Of a stretch of 64,000 bases of DNA, positions 47,000 to 58,556 are shown one piece after another. This DNA is from Lotus japonicus (lineage: Eukaryota; Streptophyta; Magnoliopsida; Fabales; Fabaceae), in contig NC_080043.1 in assembly GCF_012489685.1 (NCBI RefSeq), positions 51,358,289-51,422,288 of the forward strand, in the 5' to 3' direction. The notes under the pieces are model-generated. The model was not told the DNA's origin. It ran no database searches and was given only the letters and a program-made list of their open reading frames with translations. The position numbers and the translations under genes were made by a program. How positions within the stretch are numbered: the stretch's first letter is position 1; each line of letters opens with the position of its first letter.

Positions 47000-48718
47000 T
47001 TATTCCTCAATTGCTTGATCCTACGCTCTTCGATCTTCATTGGTGGTACCGCAACGGTGAGATTATCCTTGAGTTGAATGTGATCCGGCTCAATCACGTG
47101 TGACGGATCGGATACATACTTCCTCAACTGGGACTCATGCAAAACATCATGAATGTTGGACAAGAAAGGTGGCAGCGCAATCCGATATGCCACCGGTCCA
47201 ACACGCTCAATGATTTGGTATGGTCCTATGAATTTTGGTGTAAGCTTCTTCGACTTCATGGCTCTTCCAACGCCCGTAGTCTGGGTGACTCGTAAGAACA
47301 CATGGTCCCCCGCTTCGAACTCCAAGTTCTTCCGTCGAACGTCGGCATAACTCTTCTGTCTACTCTGAGATGCTCTCATCTTTTCTATGATTTGCTTTAC
47401 CTTTTCTGTCGTTTGTTGAACTAGCTCTGGTCCGAAGATCAGGTTTTCACCATCTTGGTACCAGCATAAGGGGGTACGGCATCTACGACCAAACAATGCT
47501 TCGTACGGTGCCATCCCTATGCTTGCATGGAAGCTATTGTTGTAGGTGAACTCTACTAAAGGTAGTATTTCTTCCCAACTCCCTTGGTTGTCTAGTACAC
47601 AAGCCCTCAGCAAATCCTCCAGCGATTGGATCGTTCTCTCCGTCTGTCCATTCGTTTGAGGATGATATGCAGAACTTAATCTCAGCTTCGTTCCTAGAGT
47701 CTCCTGCAAGGCTCCCCAGAAACGCGAGGTAAACCTCAGGTCTCTATCTGACACAATGCTCGAACGTACACCGTGTAAGCGCACAATCTCTGCAACATAA
47801 ATCTCCGCCAACTGTTCAACCTTGTAACCAATTCTGATAGGTAAGGAATGAGCAGACTTTGTTAATTTATCCACTATAACCCATATAAAGTCGTGCCTCT
47901 TCCTTGTAACAGGCAAAGCCGTCACGAAATCCATCGAAATGCTATCCCATTTCCATTCTGGCACATCCAGCGATTGTAATATCCCAGCAGGTTTCTGATG
48001 TTCCACTTTAGCTTTTTGACAAGTCAGGCAGGCTGTAACATACCCTGCCACCTGTTTCTTCATCCCAGGCCACCAAAAGTGGAGTTTCAAGTCTTGATAC
48101 ATTTTATTCATTCCGGGATGAATATTAAGTTTTCCCTTGTGACCTTCCTTCAAGATCAACCTTTTCATCTCCACATCATTATGTACACAGACTCTTCCCT
48201 GGCATCGTAGGATATCATCGCTTCCAACCTTGAAGTCGGTTGCCTTCCCTTGAGCCACTAGGTTGCGTGTCTCTACCAATTCCTTGTCTAACATTTGCTT
48301 CATTTTCACCTCGCCCAAGAGATCATTGGATAGGGTCAACATGCCAAAGTGTAATCCTTCGGTGACCTCACTACTTCCCAAGCTAAGGTTCTAAAAGGAT
48401 TCCCAGAGTTCCATCTCCTTAATCATCAGCGAAGCCGTGTGAATCGTCTTGCGACTAAACGCATCAGCCACCACATTCGCTTTTCCCGGATAGTACTTAA
48501 GTGTGAAATCGTAATCCTTGAGAAATTCCATCCATTTCCTTTGCCTCATGTTCAACTCCTTCTGATCGAACAAGTACTTTAGGCTCTTGTGATCACTAAA
48601 GATAGTGAAAGTGCTTCCATAAAGATGATGTCTCCAGATCTTGAGAGCATAGACTATAGCTGCTAATTCCAAGTCATGCGTCGGGTAATTCCGCTCATGT
48701 GTTTTCAGCTGTCTCGAT
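47000..48718 (-). pseudogene. Element C: pol fragment (RNase H, integrase, chromodomain), A family
   Basis: This is a second copy of the A-family pol, closely similar to 21890-23600. The integrase frame is open for about 460 codons: zinc region ending CLTCQKAKVEHQKP, SMDFVTALPVT, SIVSDRDLRFTS, HPQTNGQTERT, then the chromodomain tail DVLHESQLRKYV and NLTVAVPPMKIEERR. RNase H ([11 protein letters not shown]) lies to the right, separated by a TAG at about 48391. The first 40 or so RNase H residues and all of RT are missing because the fragment starts abruptly at about 48718. On the left it runs straight into A's gag with no LTR between. Confidence 0.9.
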
Positions 48719-49226
48719 GGCATTTGATTCGCTCGCCCCACCATAGTTATGCACGTGTTCCGACTTGCGATGTTTTGACATGTGTCGAGCCTACGCCACG
48801 CGTCGCGCCCTGAAATGGTGCTAGGGTCAGCAAATCCATTGAATCCCAACTGCTATCTTTGAAGCGTCTCTTTGAATCATGGTAGAGCCTGACAATTTGA
48901 ATGTAAACTAATCAGCTTCAACCGTTGTAACTTTTCATTTAATGCGTTGCCCCTCCTTTCCGAAATCCACGTCACACTCTCTTGAGCAATCATCCTATCT
49001 TTGCCATGATTGGGCACGATTCCCCAACCGTTATAACCCCCAGCCTTTAAATTCTCCTCCTCCTCATCATTCAACGTTTTCTGTCAACTGCTTCCGTACT
49101 CACTTCCGACTCTCATTCCAGTTTCCTTTGCTGACCCTGCGATCTCATCGTCCCGGATCTTTTCGCTCCTCTTCTCGCTGCCCTTTCCTGGTTAGTTTTT
49201 CATCTTCCCCTTTTTCTTCTACTTTT
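48719..49226 (+). other. Element D: upstream region of antisense gene
   Basis: About 500 bp lie before the antisense ATG at 49227, with a pyrimidine-rich stretch from about 49055 to 49225 typical of a plant leader. A weak TATA-like CTTTAAATTC occurs near 49045. The first 200 bp could include part of D's 3' LTR, but no end is recognisable. Confidence 0.4.
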
Positions 49227-49560
49227 ATGATGTCCTCAACAGGGTCCCTTTCCTCCACTGAGGAGATCAAGGCTCATCGCTTGGCGACCTTCGCCACTCT
49301 CCCCTCCCCCATCTCAGAACCCCCTGATCAAGAGGTCCTTGATCAACCATCAGAACTGTCGACCAGCGGATCTATTTCAGATCTTGCCCGTAGGGCTGGC
49401 GGGCTTTGCTACTCCTCGTCATTAGAGGACCTTCTTCGCACCACCGGATGCCGGGAGCTAGACCGCCCTTGGCAACATCATGAGCTTAATGACCCCAAAT
49501 ATCCTCATTCTTCTTTGTGTACGAATTCCTGTTTCTTGACCTGGGCATTAAACTTCCCTT
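49227..49560 (+). pseudogene. Antisense gene of element D, gypsy-type transposon-domain family, truncated
   Basis: The ATG at 49227 starts a Ser/Pro-rich N terminus (MMSSTGSLSSTEEIKAHRLA). After one frame change near 49520 the plus strand encodes FFFVYEFLFLDLGIKLPF, the entry of the domain seen complete in element E's antisense gene (compare LHGYIFTDLFMKLPFSSF). It matches the putative gypsy-type transposon domain (Pfam Transposase_28 type) found antisense in Tat elements. The copy stops here because a deletion fuses it to the RNase H region of D. It is not functional. Confidence 0.6.
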
Positions 49561-49561
49561 C

Positions 49562-52177
49562 TCACCCTTCCACAAAATCAGCCAAAGTCTGTGCACCGAC
49601 CTTCCCCCTTTTGTCATACTGCAAGCCATACTCCGATAACTCCACCAACCACGCGACGAGTCTTCCTGACAAATCTGGCTTCTGCAACACCTGTTTCAAA
49701 GGAAGATGAGTTCTTATTTTTACCTGAAAGTTTTGAAAATAAGGTCTTAGGCGCCTGGCAGTGACGAGGACGGCGAGCGCCGCCTTCTCTATCTTCTGAT
49801 ACCTGATCTCCGCCCCTTGAAGTGTATGGCTTACAAAATAGACTATTTTTTGCTCTTCGTTCACCTCCTGAAGGATCACCGAGATGATTACGTGATCGTT
49901 GACAGAAAAATACAAGTGCAAAGAAAGGCCTTGGACAGGCTTCGAAAGAACAGGTGGTGCCGACAACATCTCCTTGAGGCGGGTGAAGGTTTCTTTGCAT
50001 TCTAAACTCCACTCAAACGCCGCGTTCTTCTTAAGGCACTTGAAGAACGGGGCTGACTTGTCGCCCGAGTGAGGGAGAAACCGGGACAGGGCCGCGATCC
50101 GCCCAGTCAGTCGCTGCACCTCCTTCACGCTGCTCGGGCTTTTCATCTCCTGGATTGCCTTACACTTATCTGGATTGATCTCAATTCCTCTTGACGTAAT
50201 CATGAAGCCTAAGAACTTCCCACCCTGTATACCGAAAGAACACTTTTCCGGATTAAGCCTCATGTTATGCTTTCGGATTCTACCAAAAGCCTCTGTCAAA
50301 TCCTCATGGTGGTTCAACCCCAAAACTTATTTCACTATCATATCGTCAACGTATACCTCCATGTTCCTTCCCACTTGGCCTTCGAACACTCTATCCATCA
50401 ACTGTTGGAACGTCGCCCCCGCATTCTTCACTCCGAAAGGCATGGTCTGATAACAGTAATTTAATCTTGCGGTCATGATAGCTGTTTTGTCCTCGTCAGA
50501 TGGATGCATCTTGATTTGGTGATATCCTGAATAAGCGTCCATTAAACTCAGAAGTTCATTCCCAGAGGCTCTGTCTACTAGCTTATCTATACTTGGAAAT
50601 GGGTAGGAATCTTTTGAGCATGCCTTGTTCAGGTCTGTATAGTCCACACACATTCGCCATTTCCCGTTCGCCTTTTTGACCATTACCACATTTGCCAACC
50701 AGGTGGGGTACTTGATTTCTCGAATAAAGTCCACTGCCAGTAACTTGTTTACCTCCTGTTGGATTGCTTTCTCCTTTTCATCGCCCATTCTCCGGCGAGT
50801 TTGGGTTACTGGCTTAACTCCCGGGTTTAATGCCAACCTGTGGCAGATGAAGTTCGGGTCTATTCCTGGCATGTCCTTATGACTCCAGGCGAAAAGATCC
50901 AAGTTCTCGCCCAATAACCTTGATAGCCTCTGCTCCTGGTCCTCGCTCAGCCTGGTCCCCATCTTGAGAACCTTCTCGCCGTACTTCAACTCCTTTGTTT
51001 CTTCTATTGGCGTGGGCCTATTAACGCGGCCCTCGCCCCTCGGGTCCAAGTTTTCTTCTGGTGCCCCCACCTCGTTGCAACGGTGTCCTATTGAGACATT
51101 CTTCTTCCCGTACCGATCCACCGCGTTACAGTAGCATTCCCTTGCGATCTTTTGGTCCACAATAACTCGCCCAATATGCGCGTTTGACAACGGGTATTTT
51201 ACCGCAAGGTGGGCTGTTAAAATTATGGCACATAAACGGTTTAAGGTGTTTCTTCCAATTATCATGTTGTAGTATCCCTCCGATCCTAGGATTAAGTATT
51301 TCACTTTCAGCATCCTAACGTTCTCTCGCTCGCCAAATGTGGTGTCAAGGTCAAGGACACCTCTTACCCACACCTGCTCGCCCATGAACCCCACCAAGGT
51401 CCCCTCATAAGGAGTGAGGTCTTCCTCGCTCAAACCAAGCCGATCAAACGCTCCGCCGTAAATGATGTCCGCCGAACTCCCCTGGTCCAGGAGCAGTCGC
51501 TGCACATTGAGTTGATTAATACGGAGAGAGATCACGATCGGGTCATCTAAATGTGGCTTTATTCCAAGGAAATCAGCAGACGAAAACGTGATGTCCGGGT
51601 GTGGGAAACCAAAAGGAACCTCCATGACTGCATTCACCGCCCTAGAGTAGCGCTTCCGTGCTGCACTAGTGACTCCTCCTCCACCGAACCCTCCGACGAT
51701 CGTGCCAACTTCCCTGGGTGTTGAAGAAACATTACCCCATGCTTTTGCGAATTTCCCCACAGTTATCAGTTTTCCCACCACGCGTTGCAAAGCGTGGCAT
51801 TCTTTGGTGGCGTGGCCAGAGGTCCGGTGATAAGCACACCATTCCGCTCTTAACCTTCCTTTCAATAAAGGAAACTTTCGCTGCCGCAAGGATTCTCGGT
51901 AGCTTTTCGTGTATGAATCAGTAGGTGCTGGTGTTGCATCTGTTGCTCGGATCTCTGTATCCTGTCGCTCCAAGCGGTTAATGACATCACAAATCAGCCA
52001 TTGGCAACCGTCACCAACATTCGGTGCCTGAGGCGGAGGCTGCGTGCCTCCTGAAACTCTTGACAAGGAAGCCAAAGACCTTGCCTTTCCCCCGAGCTGC
52101 CTCATGTTCGTGCGGTGTCGCCGCAGATTGCTTACACGCTCCAAACCTCCTCCATGTGACCGACGATGCTCCTCCAT
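49562..52177 (-). pseudogene. Element D gag-pol: gag remnant, protease, RT, RNase H
   Basis: The ATG at 52177 opens a 616-codon frame. The gag N terminus (about residues 1-80, with NVGDGCQWLICDVINRLE) passes directly to the gag C terminus with WCAYHRTSGHATKECHALQ. The retrotransposon gag core is deleted in between. Then come the protease (LLLDQGSSADIIYGGAFDRL) and RT with NGKWRMCVDYTDLNKAC, MPFGVKNAGATFQ and YVDDMIVK. A TAA at 50324 ends the frame one codon after YVDDMIVK. Beyond it RNase H continues (FLGFMITSRGIEINPDKCKA, IVYFVSHTLQGAEIRYQKIE, QKPDLSGRLVAW) to about 49565. Confidence 0.9.
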
Positions 52178-52303
52178 TGAACTTTGCTAGTGAACCGAAA
52201 AACGCGAACGGAAAATCCTGAAAACTGAAGAAAATCGCACAGAAAATCGAGCTCCTCTCAATCGAATCACGATCCACGTAGTCCGGGAATCGAAATCTAC
52301 CGA

Positions 52304-52321
52304 TCCCCACAGACGGCGCCA
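52304..52321 (-). promoter_or_regulatory. Primer binding site of element D
   Basis: The minus strand reads TGGCGCCGTCTGTGGGGA two bases after the LTR end, the layout seen in Tat-clade elements. Confidence 0.75.
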
Positions 52322-52323
52322 GA

Positions 52324-52635
52324 TGTTCTATCCAAGAACATACAATAGTACCCAATAGTACGAGGAAAGTGATGTGAATGCTTAGAGAGAGAGGTTCTAA
52401 CCGCTAGAGAGAGAAAGAATAACTGAATTTCAATCTTGTTATTTCACAAATGATCCAAGAGTCCCTTACATTTGGTAACCATCCCCTATTTATAGGTGTG
52501 GAGTTGGGCTTGGCACCTCTAATGTACCTTATTAATGGGCCAATTGGGCCTCGGGGAGGGAGGCCCAAGTCTCAGGTGCGCCCTTCGCTTGAGGCCAGTG
52601 TTCCTGGGCGAGGGACCCTGGGGTCTAGCCCAGTC
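52324..52635 (-). mobile_element. Element D: 5' LTR, incomplete
   Basis: On the minus strand the LTR ends TTCTTGGATAGAACA, followed by the primer site. A TATA box (minus-strand CTATAAATAG) lies at 52486-52495, and GGGCCAATTGGGCCTCGGGG lies further out. The outer end is lost. Near 52625-52640 the sequence changes to the gag of E on the opposite strand, so the border is approximate. Confidence 0.75.
52486..52495 (-). promoter_or_regulatory. TATA box of LTR D
   Basis: The minus strand reads CTATAAATAG, facing element D's genes, about 160 bp before the LTR end. Confidence 0.6.
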
Positions 52636-52639
52636 CAAC

Positions 52640-53779
52640 GTCAAAGTGGAGGGCGAAGTCACGCTCAGGCAATCCAACAGGACTTAGAAATTGAGCAGGA
52701 AACTTCCTCTGATGGAGCTTCAGGGGCAGAGCCTGAGAACCCGGTGCAGTCAGTGGGGATGGCGGCTAGACTAGACCTGGGTCTTAAACCGAAGCTTACC
52801 ACTCCGGATAATGAAGAAGACTTGGGTGACCAGCAAGTAGAAACACCCGTTCAGGTGCAGGACCAGGCATTGGGAGCTTCATCTGCTGAACTGAAGCAGG
52901 TATTGGACACCATCCAGGCGGTGCAACGCCAGAACGAGCACTTACAGACTCAGGTGGAGTATCTTAACCAAATGCGTGATCTGAGGCGTGGACAGCGTGC
53001 GGATGCAGAGGATGTGGTGGATTTTCAACCCTTCGCGATTGTGGCTGCAGTTGAGATTCCGGAGCATTTGCAAACTTTGACATTGGATATGTATGGGGGC
53101 GACACTGACCCATTAGATCACTTACGATATTTTAATACTAAGATGGTCATTGGTGGGGCGACTGATGCGGTAAAATGCAGATTATTGCGTTCCACATTTA
53201 AAGGCGTGACAATGACTTGGTTTATCAAACAGCCCCCATATTCCATTTCAAACTTTACCGACTTGTCAACTAAGTTCCTAACACAATTTTCAGCCAATCA
53301 AACTCAAAAGGTGACCCCTGCTGATTTGTTTAACATTCGTCAGTAGGTGGGCGAACGTATCAAAACGTACATGACTCGATTCAGCAGAGTTTTAGTACAG
53401 TTGGAGGACGCAAGTCCGGAAATATGTGTGGCGGCCTTCAAAAACAAGCTCAGGTGTGGCTCTTGAACAAAGACTTAACCAGAAGACCCGCCAAGGACAT
53501 GATGGACTTGTGTGCTAGAGCACAGGAATTCATCTTGGTAGAGCAAGATGAGCAAACCAAAAAAGATAGTGACAACTGGCGTACCCAACCTGAAGTTACA
53601 ACAGAGAGGGGGCGTGATTCGAAAGATCAGCGCCCAGCTCAAATACCGCGCCAACCTAGGTTGGCGCCCTACTCTTCAGGCAGGCAAGGGCCACAAAGTA
53701 ACACTTGGCATCGAAATGCCCAACCTACTCTAGCAAATCAGGCGGCCCAGGGAGGAAACACACCCGTCCAAGGGCAATA
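52640..53779 (+). pseudogene. gag: Element E gag
   Basis: Would form the capsid. The N part is Gln/Glu-rich with a coiled-coil stretch (IQAVQRQNEHLQTQVEYLNQ). The gag core follows (LDMYGGDTDPLDHLRYFN, DAVKCRLLRSTFKG, WFIKQPPYSI). A TAG at 53344 interrupts it after LFNIRQ, and the frame changes near 53420. The tail is Gln/Arg/Pro-rich and stops at 53778. A long open frame that starts at 52450 in the LTR of D is an accident of the junction and not the start of gag. Confidence 0.85.
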
Positions 53780-53810
53780 AACCAAACTGAACGCCCCTCT
53801 CAGTACGATC

Positions 53811-55514
53811 TTGCGAGCAGTAAGGCAAACAAAGGTAGTCCAGTACCCAAGGCCACCTAGGCGACCTCCTGCAAATGTGGATACAACGAAGTGGTGTGAT
53901 TTTCATAAAGTTACGGGACACACTACGGATAATTGCTGGACTTTACGCAAGGAGATTGAGAGATTGATCAAAGCAGGGCACCTGGCAAACTTTGTCTCAG
54001 GAGAAAACACACAGTCAGAGGCAGTCAAGGCTGCCGGGGGCAGATCATCAAAAGGAAAGGAGGGAGTAGAGGATTTGGGAGCACCCGCTGGGTCATGCTC
54101 GTCAATCGCTGGAGGCTTTGGCGGTGGGCGTTTATCTTGTAGAGGGCGAAAAAGATATGTAGAGGCGATAAATTCGGTACACAAAGCTTATGAAGGGGAG
54201 TGTTGGTTGAATCACACTCCTATCACTTTCTCGCCTAAGGATTTTGATCATGTGACGCCACATGACAACGATCCAATAGTGGTGACTTTGCGAGTGAACA
54301 ACTATGTTACTAAGAAAGTCTTTTTGGACCAACGTAGTTCTGCGAACATCATTTATGGCGATGCATTTGAAAGGTTGGGCTTAAAGGAGTCCGACTTGAA
54401 ACCATATATAGGGTGTTTGGTTGGATTCACCGGCGATCAGGCCAAGGTCAGAGGATATGTGGAACTGGCAACAGCTTTTGGTGAGGGGGGGTTTGTGAAA
54501 AAGTTTCAAGTGAAGTATTTAGTGCTTCCATGCAGGGCGAAATACAATGTACTTCTTGGGCGTGATACTTTAAACAAAATATGTGCAATAATCTCCACCG
54601 CCCATTTAACAGTAAAGTATCGAGCTAGTAATGGCAAAATTGGAATTTTAAGGGTGGATCAGGAGGCTGTAAGAGCATGTTATGCTCAAAGTCTGGCGCT
54701 TTATGGCAAGAGAGCGGCCAAGGAAAGTCATCGTGTTACGCAAATCTTTCCACACGAAGATTTTAACTTGGATCCTCGGGATGACTCAGGGGAATTGCGA
54801 CCTCAGCCTGCGGAGGAGACAAAATCCATTCAAGTGTCTGGGCGAGCTTTGAAAATTGGAAGCACCTAGTCAAAGGAGCAAGAAGATCGGTTGGTTGACC
54901 TACTCAAAAATAATTTGGATCTATTCGCTTGGACGATCAAGGATGTTCCGTGAATTGACCCTGATGTTATATCCCATCACTTATCAATTCAACCCGGGGC
55001 AAAACCCGTAGTGCAAGCTCGAAGGCGAATGGGCGAGGAAAAGGATAAGGCGGTGCAAATGGAAACTCAAAAATTACTAGAAGGAAGGTTCATCAGAGAA
55101 GTTCAGTACCCAACTTGGTTGGCAAATGTTGTCATGGTACTAAAGGCAAATGGAAAATGGAGGATGTGTACGGATTACACAAGTTTAAACAAGGTGTGCC
55201 CAAAAGACTCATATCCACTTCCAAATGTGGATAAGTTGGTAGACGGAGCTTCTGGAAATGAAATGCTAAGTTTGATGGATGCATATTCGGCATATAATCA
55301 AATTGTGATGCACCGCCCAGATGAAGTGAAAACGGCATTCATGACTAGTCAAGCGAATTATTGGTACAGGACAATGACTTTTGGATTAAAAAATGCAGGA
55401 GCAACCTACCAGCGGTTGATGGACAAAGTTTTTGCATGTCAAGTGGGAAGAAATATGGAAGTCTACGTGGATGACATGGTTGTTAAAACTATCAAAGGGG
55501 GCCAGCACCACTGA
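53811..55514 (+). pseudogene. Element E protease and reverse transcriptase
   Basis: A Cys/His motif (WCDFHKVTGHTTDNCWTL) is followed by the protease, then RT. The protease active site reads DQRSSAN (54327-54347) where D has DQGSSAD, so Gly and Asp are lost. Stops at 54868 and 54952 separate the protease from RT. RT keeps GKWRMCTDYTSLNK, MTFGLKNAGATYQ and YVDDMVVK (about 55460) but ends at TGA 55512-55514. Confidence 0.9.
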
Positions 55515-56760
55515 GACTTGACCGAGGCATTTGCACAGATCAGGAAGTATAACATGAGGTTGAATCCGGAAAAGTGTTCCTTTGGGATTTTGGGCGGAAA
55601 ATTTCTAGGATTCATGATCACTTCAAGGGGTATCGAGGTTAATCCAGATAAGTGTAAAGCTATTTTGGACATGAAAAGCCCGTCTAATGTTCACGAGGTC
55701 CAGAGGTTAACAGGAAGATTAGCGGCCTTATCTGGCTTTTTGCCAAAGGCGGGAGACAAGGTGGCGCCATTTTTTGCATGTTTAAAAAAGAATACAACCT
55801 TTCAATGGACTAGGGCATGTGAAGATGCTTTTCAACAGTTGAAAGAGTTATTAGCCTCGCCACCTATGTTGGCCAAACCTACACCAGCGATTCCTTTGAC
55901 TCTTTACCTGGCGATCACCGAGGCAGCGGTTAGTGCAGTTTTGCTTCAGGAAGAAAACATGCAGTATAAAATCATATACTTTGTTAGTCATACACTGCAA
56001 GGGGCAGAGGTGCGCTACCAGAAAATAGAAAAGGCAGCCTTAGCAATACTGAAAACGGCCAGGCAACTTCGGCCGTACTTTCAGAGCTTTCAAGTAAGGG
56101 TCATGACCAACATTCCTCTGCGGCAAGTTTTGCAGAAACCTGATTTATCAGGGCGATTGGTCAGTTGGTCGGTGGAACTGTCAGAGTATGACATCATTTA
56201 TGAGCCAAGAGGACAAGTTACAATTCAGAGTTTGATTGATTTTGTAGCAGAACTAACGCCTACTGAAGGCGACAAAGAAAATTCAGAGTGGGACTTCTCA
56301 GTTGATGGTTCGTCAAATGAGTTAGGAAGTGGGGCTGGTGTGTCAATTGAAAGCCCAGATAGAATGTTGATTGAACAATCGTTAATGTTTGGATTCAGGG
56401 CGAGCAACAATCAAGCTGAGTATGAGGCGTTGATAGCTGGTTTGAGACTTGCTATTGAACTAGGGGAGCAGAAACTATACATAAAGGGCGACTCTCAGTT
56501 GGTCGTGAAGCAAGTTCGCGGCGAGTACCAGGTGAAGGACCCTCAATTGTCTAAGTATCTGGAAATTGTGCAGAGGCTTATTCAGGCGATCAGCCAAGTC
56601 AAGATTGAGCAAATACCAAGAAGTCAAAATGAGCGTAGATGCGTTGGCTAAATTGGCCAGTACTGGGCGACTTGGGAATTACCAAACTGTGATACAGGAA
56701 ACCCTACCCCGCCCAAGTACAAATATGGTCGAATTCAAAGTGGAAAAGGTATAGAGAGAA
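55515..56760 (+). pseudogene. Element E RNase H and second (archaeal-type) RNase H
   Basis: The RT connection (FLGFMITSRGIEVNPDKCKA) leads to the gypsy RNase H (YFVSHTLQGAEVRYQKIEKA, QKPDLSGRLVSWSVELSEYD). A second RNase H follows, with FSVDGSSNELGSGAGV, FRASNNQAEYEALIAGLRLA and YIKGDSQLVVKQV, whose Asp/Glu/Asp pattern matches a type I RNase H. The dual arrangement is known from the Tat clade. A frame change near 56632 (after SQNE) breaks the frame, and the next frame continues DALAKLASTG. Confidence 0.88.
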
Positions 56761-57995
56761 GTGAACCATCTTGGATGGATCCAATCATTGAATTTTTAAG
56801 TCAGTAACCTCAGGATGAAAGCAAAAATACCAAGGAGAAAAGAAGAGAGGCTAGCTTTTATACTCTGGTCGGCGGTCAGTTGTACAGGCGGGGGATTATG
56901 TCCCCAATGCTTAAATGTGTAGATATCACTAAGTCTCAAGAAATAATGGCTGAAGTTCATGAAGGAGTCTGCTCAAGCCATATTGGAGGGCGGTCTTTGG
57001 GTATGAAAGTACTCAGGGCGGGATTCTATTGACCAACTATCAAAAAAGATTTCCTAGAGTATGTGAAGAAATGTTCAAAGTGTCAATTTTTTTCTGATGT
57101 ACATAAGGCACCGCCGGAACAACTCACGACAATGACCGCCCCTTGGCCTTTCGCCATGTGGGGGACGAACATCTTGGGACCTTTCCCTAAAGCTAAAGCA
57201 CAAATGAAATTTATTGTGGTAGCAGTGGACTATTTTACCAAGTGGATAGAAGCTGAAGCACTAGCCACTATTACGACCGCCAAGATAAGAAATTTCTTGT
57301 GGCGACGTGTTGTGTGTTGCTTTGGAGTTCCAATGGCTTTGGTTATGGATAATGGCACGCAATTTACAAGTGCATTAACCAGAGACTTTTGTGCTGACTT
57401 AGGGATTGACATGCGTTTCGCTTCAGTTGAGCATCCACAGACAAATGGCCAGGCTGAAGCAGTCAACAAGGTCATACTGAATGGGTTGAAGAAAAAGCTG
57501 GATGAGGCGAAAGGATGGTGGGCGGAAGAGTTACCAGGAGTTTTGTGGGCGTACAACACTACTGTACAGATGAGCACTGGGGAAACGCCGTATAGGCTAA
57601 CTTATGGCTCCTATGCTATGTTCCCCGTGGAGGTAGAAAACCAAAGTTGGAGGGTTATGAACAGAAATGAAGAAGAAAATAACGACAATTTGATTGCAAA
57701 CTTAATCATGCTCCCAGAGTTGCAAAGATAGGCACACTTACGCAATGAAGCTGGAAAGGTACGGGTCGCCCATAAGTATGCAACTAAGGTCGTCCCCAGA
57801 AAAATGAAGGCGGGAGATCTAGTGCTGCGTGAAAGAACCCTGACTTCAGGGAAAAACAAGTTGACACCAAACTGGGAAGGACCTTTCAGGGTTAAAGCTG
57901 AAGTAGGTGCAGGGGCGTACAAACTTGAACAACTTGATGGCGGTACAGTGCGTCGCACGTGGAACGCCTCCAGTTTGAGACAATATTATAGTTAA
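56761..57995 (+). pseudogene. Element E integrase
   Basis: The zinc region holds HEGVCSSHIGG and CSKCQFF with a TGA near 57030. The core holds FPKAKAQMKFIVVAVDYFTK, LVMDNGTQFTS and HPQTNGQAEAVNK. The expected first catalytic Asp before ILGPFP is Asn (codon 57168-57170), so the DDE triad is incomplete. A TAG at 57729 interrupts the frame, and the C-terminal part (VLRERTLTSGKNKLTPNWEG, VRRTWNASSLRQYY) ends at 57995. No chromodomain is seen, as expected for Tat. Confidence 0.9.
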
Positions 57996-58556
57996 GTAAA
58001 AGAAAGTCACACTCTTTTTCCCTTGAAAAGCTTTTTAATGAGGCGACCTATGTAAATGAAGGGAGGAAACTCTCATGTAAGGATCTATAAATCCTAGTTT
58101 TTATTTAAAGAAATGAGAAATGTTTTACAGTTTGATGTTCGTCACAACTGACAAGATCTAACTTATAAACTTTCTTAACCAATTTTTCTGTGGCAATGAT
58201 CTAGTATGACTAAAGCTTTCACAATCAGAAAGGGTCATCATTGAGCAAACATAGCCTTGGCAATTCTACTGGCCACTAGAAACCAAGCCTCGTTCGTAAA
58301 ACGACTAAGGCCAGTAAAATGTGCCTAAGCCTTGGCCATCGTGTCAAGCACAAAAAAGCCTCGCCAAATGGCGAGCAATGCCTCAGTAAAAAGCCAACAT
58401 AATTATAATAATTGCAACATAAACTATAATTAAAAATAGAAAAGGGGCAAGGCCCTAACGTTATAGTCATTACACAAAAAGGGCGAGGCCCATGGTCTAA
58501 ACAGCAGCGAAATGAAAAGACGAGGCAAATTACAAACATGCAGAATATTTTCAAAC
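57996..58556. other. Element E: spacer between pol and antisense gene
   Basis: About 560 bp of A/T-rich sequence. It may hold the 3' ends of both the sense pol transcript and the antisense transcript. Small repeats of AAGCCT/GGCGAG are present around 58260-58380. No coding frame is supported. Confidence 0.5.

Larger units (their letters stand above)
48719..52635 (-). mobile_element. Element D: deleted Tat-clade Ty3-gypsy element
   Basis: A minus-strand element with 5' LTR (52324 to about 52635), primer site, gag with its core deleted, protease, RT and RNase H. A large deletion at about 49560-49575 then jumps to the 5' half of an antisense gene and its upstream region. The second RNase H, integrase and 3' LTR are not seen. 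The left border with C (about 48718) is abrupt. The Tat assignment rests on the RT/RNase H motifs (LTGRIAALSRFLPHSGDK), the primer site and the antisense gene. Confidence 0.8.

Noticed and set aside
48942..49709. 255-codon plus-strand gene
   Set aside because: It fuses the start of D's antisense gene to the reverse strand of RNase H across a deletion. Only 49227-49560 is meaningful.
52450..52640. Start of E's gag at 52450
   Set aside because: The first part is LTR sequence of D on the opposite strand. The frame is open across the joint by chance.
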